Origin: Pseudomonas entomophila
GTDB lineage: Bacteria; Pseudomonadota; Gammaproteobacteria; Pseudomonadales; Pseudomonadaceae
Direction: 5' to 3'
Length of the DNA stretch: 64,000 bases
Assembly (NCBI RefSeq): GCF_013523125.1
Contig: NZ_JAAMQJ010000013.1
Span: 40,706 to 104,705, forward strand
Under the pieces are notes generated by a model. It saw nothing but the letters and a program-made list of their open reading frames with translations, made no database searches and was not told the origin of the DNA. Below, piece after piece: positions 63,641 through 64,000 of the stretch; the stretch's first letter is position 1; every line of letters begins with the position of its first letter. The translations under genes were made by a program, and so were the position numbers.

Positions 63641-64000
63641 CGTGCGGCAAGCGGCGTTAGGCTGGATTTTTTGAGAAGCTCATCATCTAGCGTCGATTGC
63701 GCAGATTTCAGGGCCGCTTTGCGGCCCATCGCAGCCGGTCCGGCGCCCCGGCGGGGGCCGCTCCAAGGGATCGTGCCGGACTGTCCAATCAGCGCCGTGG
63801 TCCACCTGTAAGCGCAGCCACTGCCGGGCCAGGCCTTTCGATGTCTTTACCTCATACGATGTGGACCAGATTGGTGATCTGGCAGAGCGGTTCACCCTCC
63901 GTGTGGGAGCGGGCTTGCCCGCGATGCAGGCGGTGATGGCCCGGACGCTATCGCGGGCAAGCCCGCTCCCACACGAGGACTGCACGTGTCTGTATCATGC
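63641..64000. repeat. End-of-window intergenic region with an inverted REP pair
   Basis: REP copies at 63901-63927 and 63949-63975 face each other and can form a long hairpin (BIME) that may help stop transcription from the efflux operon. A T-run (gattttttgag) at about 63665 may be part of a weaker terminator. A 100-codon frame across the REPs is not a gene. Confidence 0.75.

Noticed and set aside
63683..63985. 100-codon minus-strand frame at the window end
   Set aside because: It is made of REP sequence (GSGLARDS...AGKPAPT is the usual translation of REPs).

Overview
The window looks like a chromosomal segment of a fluorescent pseudomonad, most likely of the Pseudomonas putida group. The pointers are GC-rich coding sequence, many REP elements of the type GGGAGCGGGCTTGCCCGCGA, a LapF-type adhesin with its own type I secretion genes, a complete mdc malonate decarboxylase operon, a Pseudomonas-type metallothionein and a MexEF-OprN-type efflux operon. 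This assignment comes from recognising protein families; no search was run.

Layout. 1-10212 is the 3' part of a giant Ig-repeat adhesin, entering from outside the window. It is followed by a TolC-like / ABC / HlyD type I secretion operon (10306-15091) and a convergent trypsin-like lipoprotein (15098-15772). 15999-22858 holds an exchange-type MFS carrier, a Tat-type aldo/keto reductase, pyridoxal kinase PdxY, a divergent SDR/AraC pair and an AraJ-like MFS exporter. 22903-25426 carries a Tus-like replication terminator protein with two Ter-like direct repeats upstream, then a glutathione-independent formaldehyde dehydrogenase-type zinc enzyme. 25802-34034 is malonate catabolism: mdcR, then on the minus strand mdcA-B-C-D-E-G-H-L-M with many start/stop overlaps. 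34221-35130 is a low-GC two-gene cassette of unknown function behind a perfect inverted repeat.

35211-41584 holds XdhC, a DUF2188-like protein, RlhA (23S rRNA hydroxylation), a cupin, a Rieske-FAD reductase and a GNAT. 41688-42382 has a metallothionein and an acidic protein. 42541-48337 is a compact operon: ligD, a small membrane protein, acyl-CoA dehydrogenase, PIG-L deacetylase, methyltransferase and GT2. It ends in a REP array that has copied the 3' end of the last gene. 48864-56390 is a carotenoid cluster for zeaxanthin glucosides: crtE divergent from idi2-crtX-crtY-crtI-crtB, with crtZ convergent. 56702-57775 is a degenerate accessory strip with a MITE-like element and a lumazine-binding-domain remnant. 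57776-63640 is mexEF-oprN-like, followed by a REP pair.

How the parts work together. The adhesin and its transporter serve biofilm or surface attachment. The mdc genes import malonate and decarboxylate it to acetyl units on an acyl carrier protein with a dephospho-CoA-derived arm. The crt genes turn IPP/DMAPP (balanced by the type 2 isomerase) via GGPP, phytoene, lycopene and beta-carotene into zeaxanthin and its glucosides. The most noteworthy items are the Tus/Ter-like locus, the low-GC bicistron, the exact 27-bp duplication inside crtE, and the TGTACA pair in the crtE/idi promoter region.
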